From CAYJRR01 sp964372275 [NCBI: uncultured bacterium] (GTDB lineage Bacteria > CAYJRR01), in NCBI GenBank assembly GCA_964372275.1, contig CAYJRR010000038.1, positions 1-35,538 of the forward strand: a DNA stretch of 35,538 nucleotides. The letters are read 5' to 3'. Below the pieces are notes generated by a model. That model searched no databases. It saw nothing but the letters and a program-made list of their open reading frames with translations, and was not told the origin of the DNA. Shown here piece after piece: positions 7,821 to 15,476 of this stretch (position 1 is the stretch's first letter; every line of letters begins with the position of its first letter). The position numbers and the translations under genes were made by a program.

Positions 7821-8867
7821 ATGAGACGCGCCCTCTTCGCCGCGCTCCTGGCCGCCGCGGCCTGCAAGTCGCCCCCCTCGCCCCCCGCCGGCGGCGGAAC
7901 GGCCGCGCCGGCGCCGGCCGGCGGCGCGGCCGACGCGCGCGAGACGCCCGTCTCCGTCGGCCTGGTGTTCGACATCGGTGGCCGCGGGGACAACTCGTTC
8001 AACGACGCGGCCGACCGGGGTCTCGAGCGGGCGAAGGCCGAGCTCGGGGTCCGGACCGAGGTGCTGGAGCCCGGCGACGGCGCCGACCGCGAAAGCGCGC
8101 TGCGGCAGCTGGCCGCCAAGGAGCACGACCTGATCGTCGGCGTCGGCTTCCTGTTCACCGACGACATCGTCCAGCTGGCGAAGGAGTTCCCCTCCAAGAG
8201 GTTCGCCTGCGTCGACTTCACCGTCACGCCCGGCGCCGAGATCCCGCCGAACCTGGTCGCGCTCAAATTCAAGGAGGAGGAAGGCTCCTTCCTGGTGGGG
8301 GCGCTCGCCGCCCTCGTCTCCAGGACCGGCAAGGTCGGGTTCGTCGGCGGGATGGAGATCCCGCTGATCAAGAAGTTCGAGGCCGGCTTCAAGGCCGGGG
8401 TGGCGGAGGTCGCCCCGGCGATGCCGGTCCTCCTCAAATACGCCGGCGTCACCGGGGACGCCTTCCGCAATCCGGCGAGGGGGAAGGAGCTGGCCATCGC
8501 GATCTACGGCCAGGGGGCCGACGTGATCTTCCACGCCTCCGGCTCGACCGGCCAGGGGGTCTTCGCCGCGGCCAAGGAGTCGGGACGACTCGCCATCGGC
8601 GTCGACTCCGACCAGCACGCGCTCGCCCCGGGGCACGTCCTCACCTCGATGGTGAAGCGCGTCGACGTCGCCGTCTTCGAGGAGGTCCGCGCGGTGAAGG
8701 AGGGGCGCTTCCAGGGCGGGGTGCGGACCTTCGACCTCGCGTCGGGGGGCGTCGACTACGTCTACGACGAGCGCAACCGGCCGCAGATTCCCGACGACGT
8801 GCGCGCGAAGGTGGAGACGCTGCGCGGCCGGATCGTCCGCGGCGAGATCCAGGTCCCCTCCATCTGA
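7821..8867 (+). CDS. BmpA/PnrA-family nucleoside-binding lipoprotein
   Basis: 348 residues. Signal peptide MRRALFAALLAAAAC ends in a lipobox-type AAAC, followed by a Pro/Gly/Ala linker to about residue 45. The mature domain matches the BmpA/Med family: VGLVFDIGGRGDNSFNDAA at its start, FACVDFTV, EEEGSFLVGALAAL, VGFVGGMEIPLIKKFEAGF, GADVIFHASGSTGQGVF, and IGVDSDQ. These are the family's conserved ligand-site blocks; PnrA/BmpA proteins bind purine and pyrimidine nucleosides for ABC import. The following genes are the cognate ATPase and permeases, and nucleoside phosphorylases lie nearby. Both support a nucleoside substrate over the older basic-membrane-protein label. Confidence 0.92.
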   Translation: MRRALFAALLAAAACKSPPSPPAGGGTAAPAPAGGAADARETPVSVGLVFDIGGRGDNSFNDAADRGLERAKAELGVRTEVLEPGDGADRESALRQLAAKEHDLIVGVGFLFTDDIVQLAKEFPSKRFACVDFTVTPGAEIPPNLVALKFKEEEGSFLVGALAALVSRTGKVGFVGGMEIPLIKKFEAGFKAGVAEVAPAMPVLLKYAGVTGDAFRNPARGKELAIAIYGQGADVIFHASGSTGQGVFAAAKESGRLAIGVDSDQHALAPGHVLTSMVKRVDVAVFEEVRAVKEGRFQGGVRTFDLASGGVDYVYDERNRPQIPDDVRAKVETLRGRIVRGEIQVPSI

Positions 8868-8876
8868 CGACGCCGC

Positions 8877-10451
8877 ATGGGTGACTCCGCGGTCGTGCCG
8901 TCGCCCGTCCCCGCCGTCGAGGCGCGCGGGATCGTGAAGCGGTTCGGAGATCGGGTGGCGAACGACGGAATCGATCTGGCCGTCGGCCGCGGCGAGGTGT
9001 TCGCGATCGTTGGCGAGAACGGTGCGGGCAAGTCGACGCTGATGCACGTCCTCTACGGACTCCTCCGACCGGACGCGGGGGAGATCCGGATCGACGGCGA
9101 GCCGGTCGCGCTGCGCTCGCCCCGCGACGCGATCGCCGCCGGCTTGGGGATGGTGCACCAGCACTTCACCCTGGTCGGACCGCTCACCGTCGCCGAGAAC
9201 GTCGTGCTCGGGAACGAGCCGCGCGCCCGCGGCCGCTTCGACGTCCGTGCCGCCGAGGCGCGTGTGGCGCTCCTTGCGCAGGAGGTCGGCTTCGAGGTCG
9301 ATCCCGGTGCGCCGGTCTCGAGCCTGCCGGTCGGCGCGCAGCAGCGGGTCGAGATCCTCAAGGCCCTCTCCCGTGGCGCCCGCACCCTGATCCTCGACGA
9401 GCCGACCGCGGTGCTGACGCCGGGGGAGGTGGACGATCTGTTCCGCGCGCTGCGCCGCCTGGTGGACGGGGGCCGCACGCTGCTGTTCATCAGCCACAAG
9501 CTTCGCGAGGTGCTGTCGATCGCCGAGCGCGTGGCGGTGATGCGCGCCGGACGTCTCGTCGCCACGCACGCGACGCGCGACACCGACGCCCGGACGTTGT
9601 CGGCGGAGATGGTCGGACGGGAGCCGGCGCCGTCCGCGATCCAGTCGCCTCGCGAATCGACGTCGGCGGACGGATCGGCCCCTGCGGAGACGGCCACCGC
9701 CATCGCCCTCCGCCTCGACCACGTGCGCGTGCTCGACGACCGCGGGCTTTTCGCGCTCGACGACCTCTGCCTGTCCGTGCGCGAAGGGGAGATCGTGGGG
9801 ATCGCCGGCGTGGAGGGGAACGGCCAGGCCGAGCTGGTGGAGGTGGTGACCGGGCTCCGGCCGGCCGCCGCCGGCCGGGTGGAGAACCTTGGGAAGGACC
9901 GCACCGGCGCGAGCCCCGCCGCGATCGCGGACGCCGGCGTGGCCCACGTTCCGGGCGATCGCCTGCGGCGGGGGATCGTCGCCACCATGACCGTCGAGGA
10001 GAACCTGCTGCTCGGCCGGCACCGCGAGCCCCGATTCCGCGGACCGGTGGCCCTTCGCCGCGACGCGATCGCCAGCCACGCCCGGGAGACGATGGAGGCG
10101 TTCGACGTCCGCCCGCGCGATCCGACTCTGGCCGCGGGCCGCCTGTCCGGCGGGAACCAGCAGAAGCTGGTGCTCGGCCGGGAGCTGGGGCGTCGCCCCC
10201 GACTGCTGGTGGCGATGCACCCCACGCGCGGCGTCGATCTCGGCGCGGTCGAGCAGATCCACGCGCGCCTGGCCGCCGAGCGGGCGCGCGGCACGGCGGT
10301 GCTGCTCGTCTCGTCGGAGCTGAGCGAGCTGCTCACCCTGTCCGACCGGATCGCCGTGCTCTACCGCGGACGGATCGCGCACGAAACGGCCGCGGCCGCC
10401 GCCGACGAGCGGCGGCTCGGCGCCTACATGACTGGAGCGGGCGCGGCATGA
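8877..10451 (+). CDS. Nucleoside ABC transporter ATP-binding protein (two ABC domains)
   Basis: 524 residues, two fused ATPase domains as in NupO/YufO and sugar-import (CUT2-like) ATPases. Domain 1 has Walker A GENGAGKST (Lys52), a signature of the LPVGAQQRVEI type, and Walker B LILDEPTAVL. Domain 2 has a degenerate Walker A (GVEGNGQAEL, no Lys-Ser/Thr), signature LSGGNQQKLVLGRE, and Walker B LLVAMHPTRGVDLG. The degenerate second P-loop is normal for this family, so domain 1 probably carries most hydrolysis. ATG at 8877 is 9 bases after the lipoprotein stop; its TGA overlaps the next ATG. Confidence 0.95.
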   Translation: MGDSAVVPSPVPAVEARGIVKRFGDRVANDGIDLAVGRGEVFAIVGENGAGKSTLMHVLYGLLRPDAGEIRIDGEPVALRSPRDAIAAGLGMVHQHFTLVGPLTVAENVVLGNEPRARGRFDVRAAEARVALLAQEVGFEVDPGAPVSSLPVGAQQRVEILKALSRGARTLILDEPTAVLTPGEVDDLFRALRRLVDGGRTLLFISHKLREVLSIAERVAVMRAGRLVATHATRDTDARTLSAEMVGREPAPSAIQSPRESTSADGSAPAETATAIALRLDHVRVLDDRGLFALDDLCLSVREGEIVGIAGVEGNGQAELVEVVTGLRPAAAGRVENLGKDRTGASPAAIADAGVAHVPGDRLRRGIVATMTVEENLLLGRHREPRFRGPVALRRDAIASHARETMEAFDVRPRDPTLAAGRLSGGNQQKLVLGRELGRRPRLLVAMHPTRGVDLGAVEQIHARLAAERARGTAVLLVSSELSELLTLSDRIAVLYRGRIAHETAAAAADERRLGAYMTGAGAA

Positions 10452-11518
10452 GCCTCGGGCGGGCACGCTCGGCGGTCGTTCCGGCGGCGGGAGTGTTCGC
10501 GGCGCTTGTCGTCGGTGGCCTGTTGATCGCCGCCATCGGCAAGAACCCGTTCACCGTCTACGGCCTGCTGCTGCACGGGACGTTCGGGTCGTGGTACGGC
10601 ATCGGGCAGGTTCTCTCGAAGGCGACGCCGCTGCTGTTCACCGGCCTCGCGGTGGCGGTCGCCTTCCGCGGCGGCCTGTTCAACGTCGGCGCGGAAGGGC
10701 AGATGACGGTCGGAGGCTTGTTCTCCGCCCTCGCCGCGCTCGGCCTCGCCGGGTGGCCGGCGTGGGTGGTGCTGCCGGCCGCGCTCGCCGCCGCGGCCGC
10801 CGGCGGCGCCGCGTTGGGAGGCCTCGCCGGTTGGCTCAAGAGCCGGCGCGGGGTGCACGAGGTGATCGCCACGATCATGCTCAACTTCATCGCCTTCGCG
10901 GCGGCGAACGCCCTGCTCCTCCGGATCGCCGTCCCGGCGACGGTTCGCACCGAGCTCCTCCCGGAAGCCGCCTGGCTGCCTCGGCTGTCGACGATGCTGG
11001 CCCCGCTGCCGGTCGCCTCCGGCATCGCCGACGGACTTCGCGCGTCGCCCGTCAGCGCCGCGGCGCTGCTCGGGATCGGCGCCGCCGTCGCCGTCGGCGC
11101 GTGGCTCGCCGCGACGCCGCGCGGGTTCGAGACGCGCGCCGTCGGCGCCGGCGCGGCGGCGGCGGCGACGGCGGGGATCGACGTCGGCGCGACCGTCCGG
11201 CGGACGCTCGGCCTGTCGGGCGCGCTCGCGGGGCTGGCCAGCGCCGGCTTCGTGCTCGGAAACAAGCACTACTACGAGACCGGATTCGCCGCCGGCGCCG
11301 GCTTCATGGGGATCGCCGTGGCGCTCGTCGGCCGGAACCATCCGCTGGGAATCGTCCCGGCGGCGCTCCTGTTCGGCGCGTTGTCGCACGGCGGGCTGGT
11401 GGTGAACGCAGAGATCCCGTCGGAGATCGTGAGTGTGCTGCAGGCGCTGGTGATCCTGTTCGTCGTCTGCGGACTCGGACGGCCGTCCCTGCGGCGGCGC
11501 GGAGTGCTGCGGGCATGA
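10448..11518 (+). CDS. Nucleoside ABC transporter permease (NupP-like)
   Basis: 356 residues with about 8-10 hydrophobic segments, of the BPD_transp_2 family that pairs with BmpA-type lipoproteins. Conserved features include ATPLLFTGLAVAVAFRGGLFNVGAEGQM and the cytoplasmic loop GVHEVIATIMLNFIA, which is expected to contact the ATPase. Its ATG overlaps the ATPase stop (ATGA), and its own TGA overlaps the second permease start in the same way. The chain of overlaps points to one polycistronic mRNA and coupled translation. Confidence 0.93.
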   Translation: MSLGRARSAVVPAAGVFAALVVGGLLIAAIGKNPFTVYGLLLHGTFGSWYGIGQVLSKATPLLFTGLAVAVAFRGGLFNVGAEGQMTVGGLFSALAALGLAGWPAWVVLPAALAAAAAGGAALGGLAGWLKSRRGVHEVIATIMLNFIAFAAANALLLRIAVPATVRTELLPEAAWLPRLSTMLAPLPVASGIADGLRASPVSAAALLGIGAAVAVGAWLAATPRGFETRAVGAGAAAAATAGIDVGATVRRTLGLSGALAGLASAGFVLGNKHYYETGFAAGAGFMGIAVALVGRNHPLGIVPAALLFGALSHGGLVVNAEIPSEIVSVLQALVILFVVCGLGRPSLRRRGVLRA

Positions 11519-12516
11519 CGACCGCCGCACAGGCGGCCGACCTCGCGCTTGCAGGTGGGACGCTTCTCCTCCTTGCCCAGACGCTCCGGATCGCCGTCCC
11601 GTTGGCGCTCGCCGCCGCCGGTGGGGCCGTCTCCGAGCGGAGCGGCGTGGTGAACATCGCGCTCGAAGGGATGCTGCTCGCCGGGGCGTTCGGCTACACG
11701 CTGGGGGCCGACGCCGCCGCCCGCGCGCTGGGGATCGAGGGCGTCGAGACGTCGCTCCCGACGCACCTCGCGATCGCGGGGGCCGGCGTGCTCGCCGCCG
11801 TCGTCGCCGGCCTGCTCCTGGCCGCCGTGCACGCGGTCGCGGTGCTCGTCTTCCGCGCCGATCACGTCGTCTCGGGCGTGGCGTTGAACCTGCTCGCCGC
11901 CGGCACCACCAAGTTCCTGCTGAAGGTGGTCTTCGGCTCGTCTTCGAATTCGAGCTGGGTCTTCGGTCTCCCCGACCTCGGTCCCCTGGCGCGGGTGCCG
12001 GTCGTGGGACGCGCGCTGGGGAGTCCGATGGTGTGGCTGACCGCCGCCGTGGTGATCGGCGCGCAGCTCCTCCTCTTCCGTACCGTCTGGGGCCTGCGGG
12101 CTCGCGCCGCCGGCGAGCATCCCGCCGCCGCTGAGGCCGCCGGCCTCTCGGTTCCCCGGCTGCGTGCCGGTGCGGTGCTGCTTTCGGGACTGTTCGCCGC
12201 GCTCGGCGGCGCCTGGCTCGCCGCCGACCAGCACCAGTTCACCGAAGGGATGAGCGCCGGCCGCGGTTACATCGCGCTCGCCGCCGTGATCTTCGGCCGC
12301 TGGCACCCGTCCCGCGCCGCCGCCGCCTGCCTGCTGTTCGCGGCGAGCGAAGCCGTGCAGATCCGCCTGCAAGGAACGGCGCTGGCGATCCCGGGGCCGC
12401 TGTTGCAGACGCTGCCGTACGTGCTGGCGATCCTGATCCTGGCCGGAGGGGCGGGAAAGGCGGCGGTTCCGCCGGGGGGATTGGGGAAACCGTACCCGGC
12501 GGAGCCGTCGCGATAG
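11515..12516 (+). CDS. Nucleoside ABC transporter permease (NupQ-like)
   Basis: 333 residues from the ATG at 11515, which overlaps the TGA of the previous permease (ATGA). It is the shorter partner permease, with SGVVNIALEGMLLAGAFG near the N-terminus, RADHVVSGVALNLLAAG in the middle and GRGYIALAAVIFGRWHP near the C-terminus, all typical of this family. The same frame is open upstream inside the first permease, but similarity starts here. It is the last gene of the transporter operon. The heterodimeric channel would be formed with the 10448-11518 product. Confidence 0.93.
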   Translation: MTTAAQAADLALAGGTLLLLAQTLRIAVPLALAAAGGAVSERSGVVNIALEGMLLAGAFGYTLGADAAARALGIEGVETSLPTHLAIAGAGVLAAVVAGLLLAAVHAVAVLVFRADHVVSGVALNLLAAGTTKFLLKVVFGSSSNSSWVFGLPDLGPLARVPVVGRALGSPMVWLTAAVVIGAQLLLFRTVWGLRARAAGEHPAAAEAAGLSVPRLRAGAVLLSGLFAALGGAWLAADQHQFTEGMSAGRGYIALAAVIFGRWHPSRAAAACLLFAASEAVQIRLQGTALAIPGPLLQTLPYVLAILILAGGAGKAAVPPGGLGKPYPAEPSR

Positions 12517-12578
12517 CGGAGCCTCTGGCCAACACGGTCGCCGCGATGCCGACGGCCAAACCCGCACCCGACCTGTGC

Positions 12579-12584
12579 TAGCGT
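12579..12584 (+). promoter_or_regulatory. Extended -10-like TGCTAGCGT before the Cys-rich lipoprotein
   Basis: TAGCGT with an upstream TG ends 11 bases before the ATG at 12596. No Shine-Dalgarno sequence lies between, so a leader of about 5 bases is implied. The sequence resembles TGCTAGACT before the gene at 2447. Confidence 0.4.
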
Positions 12585-12595
12585 CGCTCCCCGCC

Positions 12596-13156
12596 ATGAG
12601 AGCCCAACTCGTCCACACCATCGGCCTCGCCCTCGCCGTGGCCCTCGCCGCCTGCTCCTCCCCCTCGACGCCCCCCGCCGAGGCGACGCCGAAGCCGACC
12701 TCGACGCCGAACCGGAGCCGCCCGATCAAGATGGAGCTGAACGCGCGCCTGGAAAAGGCGGAGAAGGTGTTTCACGCCGGCTGCCGCGACGACGAGAAGG
12801 CGGCGTGCAAGGACTCCACGCGCGTATGCGTCGCCGATCCGGCCAAAGCGATGGCCAAGGCGATCGCGAAGGGCCCGATCGTCGTCGAGTGGGAGGCGCC
12901 GCGCGAGACGTGGGCCAAGAACGAAGGGGTGTTGAGCCACTACTGGTTCGTCGGCACCGACGGCTCCGGCGACTACTACTACCTGCTCCCCTCCCCCGAC
13001 GACGTCCAGACCGACTGCGGCGGGAAGTACTGCGGCTGGCACAAGGAGGAGATCGGCGCCGCCGTCCTCTACACCGACGGCCGCTTCCACCTCACCCCCA
13101 ACGGCGGCACCGAGATCGCCGATCTGAGCTTCTGCCCGCCTCCGCCTCCGCAGTAG
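12596..13156 (+). CDS. Predicted lipoprotein of unknown function, Cys-containing
   Basis: 186 residues from the ATG at 12596. A GTG seven codons upstream is possible but would put the start on top of the -10-like sequence and lengthen the signal peptide. The N-terminus MRAQLVHTIGLALAVALAAC carries a good lipobox (LAAC), followed by a Ser/Thr/Pro-rich linker to about residue 40. The mature part has Cys residues in GCRDDEKAAC, RVCVAD, DCGGKYCGWH and SFCPPP that could form disulfides. It is rich in Tyr/Trp around HYWFVGTDGSGDYYYLLP and ends in a poly-Pro tail. I recognise no family. It lies between the transporter and deoB but nothing ties it to nucleosides. Confidence 0.75.
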   Translation: MRAQLVHTIGLALAVALAACSSPSTPPAEATPKPTSTPNRSRPIKMELNARLEKAEKVFHAGCRDDEKAACKDSTRVCVADPAKAMAKAIAKGPIVVEWEAPRETWAKNEGVLSHYWFVGTDGSGDYYYLLPSPDDVQTDCGGKYCGWHKEEIGAAVLYTDGRFHLTPNGGTEIADLSFCPPPPPQ

Positions 13157-13169
13157 CGGCCGGGCGGCC

Positions 13170-13182
13170 GGGGCCGCGCCCC
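13170..13182. terminator. Short G+C hairpin between convergent lipoprotein gene and deoB
   Basis: GGGGC-CGC-GCCCC forms a 5-bp stem with a 3-base loop in the 25-base convergent gap. No T-run follows, so this is a weak terminator call. Confidence 0.3.
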
Positions 13183-14366
13183 TACTCTCGCGGCCGCACG
13201 TTCCGCAGGAAGCTCGTCCCGTTCGCCAACGGCCGTACGCCGAACACCTCCGCCACCGTCGCGCCGAGATCGGCGAACGTGGCGCGCGTGCCGAGGTCGA
13301 CCCCTTCGGCGCGCGCCGGGGCGTAGGCCAGCAGCGGCACGTATTCGCGGGTGTGGTCGGTGGAGACGTCGGTCGGATCGCATCCGTGGTCGGCGGTGAT
13401 CAGCAGCAGGTCCCGCTCGTCGAGCTTCTCCAGGATCGTCCCCAGCCGCGCGTCGAACGCTTCCAGCCCCACCGCGTAGCCCTTGGCGTCGTTGCGGTGG
13501 CCCCACAACATGTCGAAGTCGACGAAGTTGGAGAAGACGACCCCCTTCCTCTGGCTGCCCAACAGGTCGAGCGTGGCGTCGGCGATCGACATGTTGTCCT
13601 TGGCGTGCACCGAATCGGTGATCCCCTTCCCGTCGTAGATATCGCGGATCTTGCCGACGCCGATCACCGGCACCTTCGCCGCCGCGAGGCGGTCGAGGAC
13701 CGTCTCCGACGGCGGCGGAAGCGAGAAGTCGCGGCGGTTCTTGGTGCGGATGTAGGCGCCGCTTTTCCCGGTGAACGGACGGGCGATGACCCGCGCGGTG
13801 CCGTGCGGGTCGAGGATCCGCCGTGCCGTCTGCGACAGCTCGTAGAGGCGCGGCAGCGGGATCACCTCCTCGTGGGCGGCGATCTGGAAGACGCTGTCGG
13901 CGCTGGTGTAGACGATCGGCTTGCCCGTCCGAACGTGTTCGTCCCCGAGCTCTTGGATGATCTCCGTCCCGGAGGCCGGCCGGTTGCCCAGAACCTCCAG
14001 CCCCGTCTGCCGCCGGAACTCGTCGAGGATCTCCTTCGGGAACCCCGAAGGATAGAGCGGGAGGGGCTTGGCGAGGATCACGCCGGCCATCTCCCAGTGC
14101 CCGGTGGTGGTGTCCTTCCCCGGAGAGGCCTCGGCCATCTTGCCGTAGCTCGCCCGCGGATGGTCGGCCGGGTCGACGCCGAGCACCGGACCGATCCGCG
14201 ACAGTCCCAGCCGGGCCAGATTCGGCAGCGCCAGGCCGCCGGCGACGCGCGCGGTGTTGCCGATCGTGTTCGCCCCCTGGTCGCCGTAGGCCTTGGCGTC
14301 CGGCATCTCGCCGATGCCGGCCGAGTCCAGGACGAGGATCGTCACGCGGGAGATCAGGTGCCGCAT
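13182..14366 (-). CDS. deoB: Phosphopentomutase
   Basis: 394 residues, normal for DeoB. It interconverts ribose/deoxyribose 1-phosphate and 5-phosphate, linking the phosphorylases to pentose metabolism. It is an alkaline-phosphatase-superfamily enzyme. The N-terminal metal site reads VLDSAGIGEMPDA, and the phosphorylated-Thr block GKDTTTGHWE is at residues 83-92 (T86 the likely catalytic Thr). FDMLWGHRND, ITADHGCDPT and DHTREYVPLL supply the other metal ligands. The ATG at 14366 is 27 bases from the divergent mtnA start. A GTG seven codons in is an alternative start. Confidence 0.96.
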   Translation of the reverse strand: MRHLISRVTILVLDSAGIGEMPDAKAYGDQGANTIGNTARVAGGLALPNLARLGLSRIGPVLGVDPADHPRASYGKMAEASPGKDTTTGHWEMAGVILAKPLPLYPSGFPKEILDEFRRQTGLEVLGNRPASGTEIIQELGDEHVRTGKPIVYTSADSVFQIAAHEEVIPLPRLYELSQTARRILDPHGTARVIARPFTGKSGAYIRTKNRRDFSLPPPSETVLDRLAAAKVPVIGVGKIRDIYDGKGITDSVHAKDNMSIADATLDLLGSQRKGVVFSNFVDFDMLWGHRNDAKGYAVGLEAFDARLGTILEKLDERDLLLITADHGCDPTDVSTDHTREYVPLLAYAPARAEGVDLGTRATFADLGATVAEVFGVRPLANGTSFLRNVRPRE

Positions 14367-14393
14367 TGGATGAGCGTGCTATAGGATCGCGCG
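14367..14393. promoter_or_regulatory. 27-base divergent promoter region with shared symmetric -10
   Basis: The gap between deoB and mtnA contains TGCTATAGGAT. On the plus strand it reads TATAGG (14380-14385) or TAGGAT (14382-14387), 6-8 bases before the mtnA GTG. On the minus strand it reads TATAGC (14383-14378), 11 bases before the deoB ATG. The core CTATAG is self-complementary. The gap is too short for two separate promoters, so a shared element is the simplest reading. Confidence 0.5.
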
Positions 14394-15461
14394 GTGATCC
14401 AGGCGATTCGATGGGAGGGAGACGCGCTGGCGCTCCTCGACCAGCGGCGGCTTCCGCGGGAGGAGGTCTGGATCCGCTGCGAAACGGTCGAGGCCGTGGC
14501 GCAGGCGATCCGCGACATGGTGGTGCGCGGGGCGCCGGCGATCGGCGTCACCGCCGCGTTCGGGATCGCGCTCGGCGCGCGCGCCTTCGCCGGCGACGCG
14601 ACGGACGGCGCGCAGGGGACGGGCGCGACCGACCGCCTGGCGCTCGATCGCCGGCTCGAGGCGCTCCACGCCCTCCTCGCCGCCACGCGGCCGACCGCGG
14701 TGAACCTCTTCTGGGCGCTGGAGCGCATGCGGCGCGCCGCCGCCCTCCCGCCGTCCGCCGGCGCCGGGCAGGTCGTCGCCGCGCTGGAGGCGGCCGCGCG
14801 CGCCCTGTTCGACGAAGACGTCGCCGTCTGCCGCGCGATCGGCCGACACGGGCTGGAGGTCGTCCCCCAGGACGCCGGGATCCTCACCCACTGCAACACC
14901 GGCTCGCTCGCGACCGCCGGCTACGGCACGGCGCTCGGCGTGGTGCGGGCCGCGCGCGAGGCGGGAAGGTCGGTCCACGTCTACGCCGACGAGACGCGGC
15001 CGTTCCTGCAAGGGGCGCGGCTCACCGCCTGGGAGTGCGTGAAGGAGGGGATCCCGGTGACCCTCCTGTGCGACGGGGCCGCGCCGTCGCTGATGCGCCG
15101 CGGGAAGATCGCGCTCGCCGTCGTCGGGGCCGATCGCATCGCGGCGAACGGCGACACGGCGAACAAGATCGGCACCTACGGCGTGGCGATCGCCGCCCGG
15201 GCGCACGGGATCCCGTTCTACGTCGCCGCCCCGACGTCCACCGTCGACCTCGCCACGAAGGACGGCGAGGCGATCCCGATCGAGCAGCGCGATCCGAGGG
15301 AGGTGACGCACGTGGCGGGACAGCCGATCGCGCCCGACGGGGTGGGGGTCGAAAACCCGTCTTTCGACGTCACCCCGGCCGACCTGATCGCGGGGATCGT
15401 CACCGAGCGCGGGATCGCCCGCCCGCCGTTCCCCGCCTCTCTCGCCCGCCTACTCGCCTAG
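14394..15461 (+). CDS. mtnA: S-methyl-5-thioribose-1-phosphate isomerase
   Basis: 355 residues, normal for MtnA. It isomerises methylthioribose 1-phosphate to methylthioribulose 1-phosphate in methionine salvage. Conserved blocks are VRGAPAIGVTAAFG, LTHCNTGSLATAGYGTALG with the catalytic Cys167, YADETRPFLQGARLTAWE, and VVGADRIAANGDTANKIGTY with the catalytic Asp247. These separate it from eIF2B-type relatives, which lack the Cys/Asp pair. Some bacteria use MtnA in alternative pentose-phosphate routes; the nearby nucleoside phosphorylases make that worth considering. The GTG start is essentially at the predicted transcription start. glnE follows 15 bases after its stop. Confidence 0.95.
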   Translation: MIQAIRWEGDALALLDQRRLPREEVWIRCETVEAVAQAIRDMVVRGAPAIGVTAAFGIALGARAFAGDATDGAQGTGATDRLALDRRLEALHALLAATRPTAVNLFWALERMRRAAALPPSAGAGQVVAALEAAARALFDEDVAVCRAIGRHGLEVVPQDAGILTHCNTGSLATAGYGTALGVVRAAREAGRSVHVYADETRPFLQGARLTAWECVKEGIPVTLLCDGAAPSLMRRGKIALAVVGADRIAANGDTANKIGTYGVAIAARAHGIPFYVAAPTSTVDLATKDGEAIPIEQRDPREVTHVAGQPIAPDGVGVENPSFDVTPADLIAGIVTERGIARPPFPASLARLLA

Positions 15462-15476
15462 AGGGACTTTCGGACG

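Noticed and set aside
10591-11514. Upstream extension of the second permease inside the first
   Set aside because: Out-of-frame translation of the first permease; the ATGA overlap at 11515 gives the true start.
14367-14393. SAM or other riboswitch before mtnA
   Set aside because: Only 27 bases separate the divergent genes, too short for any known riboswitch.
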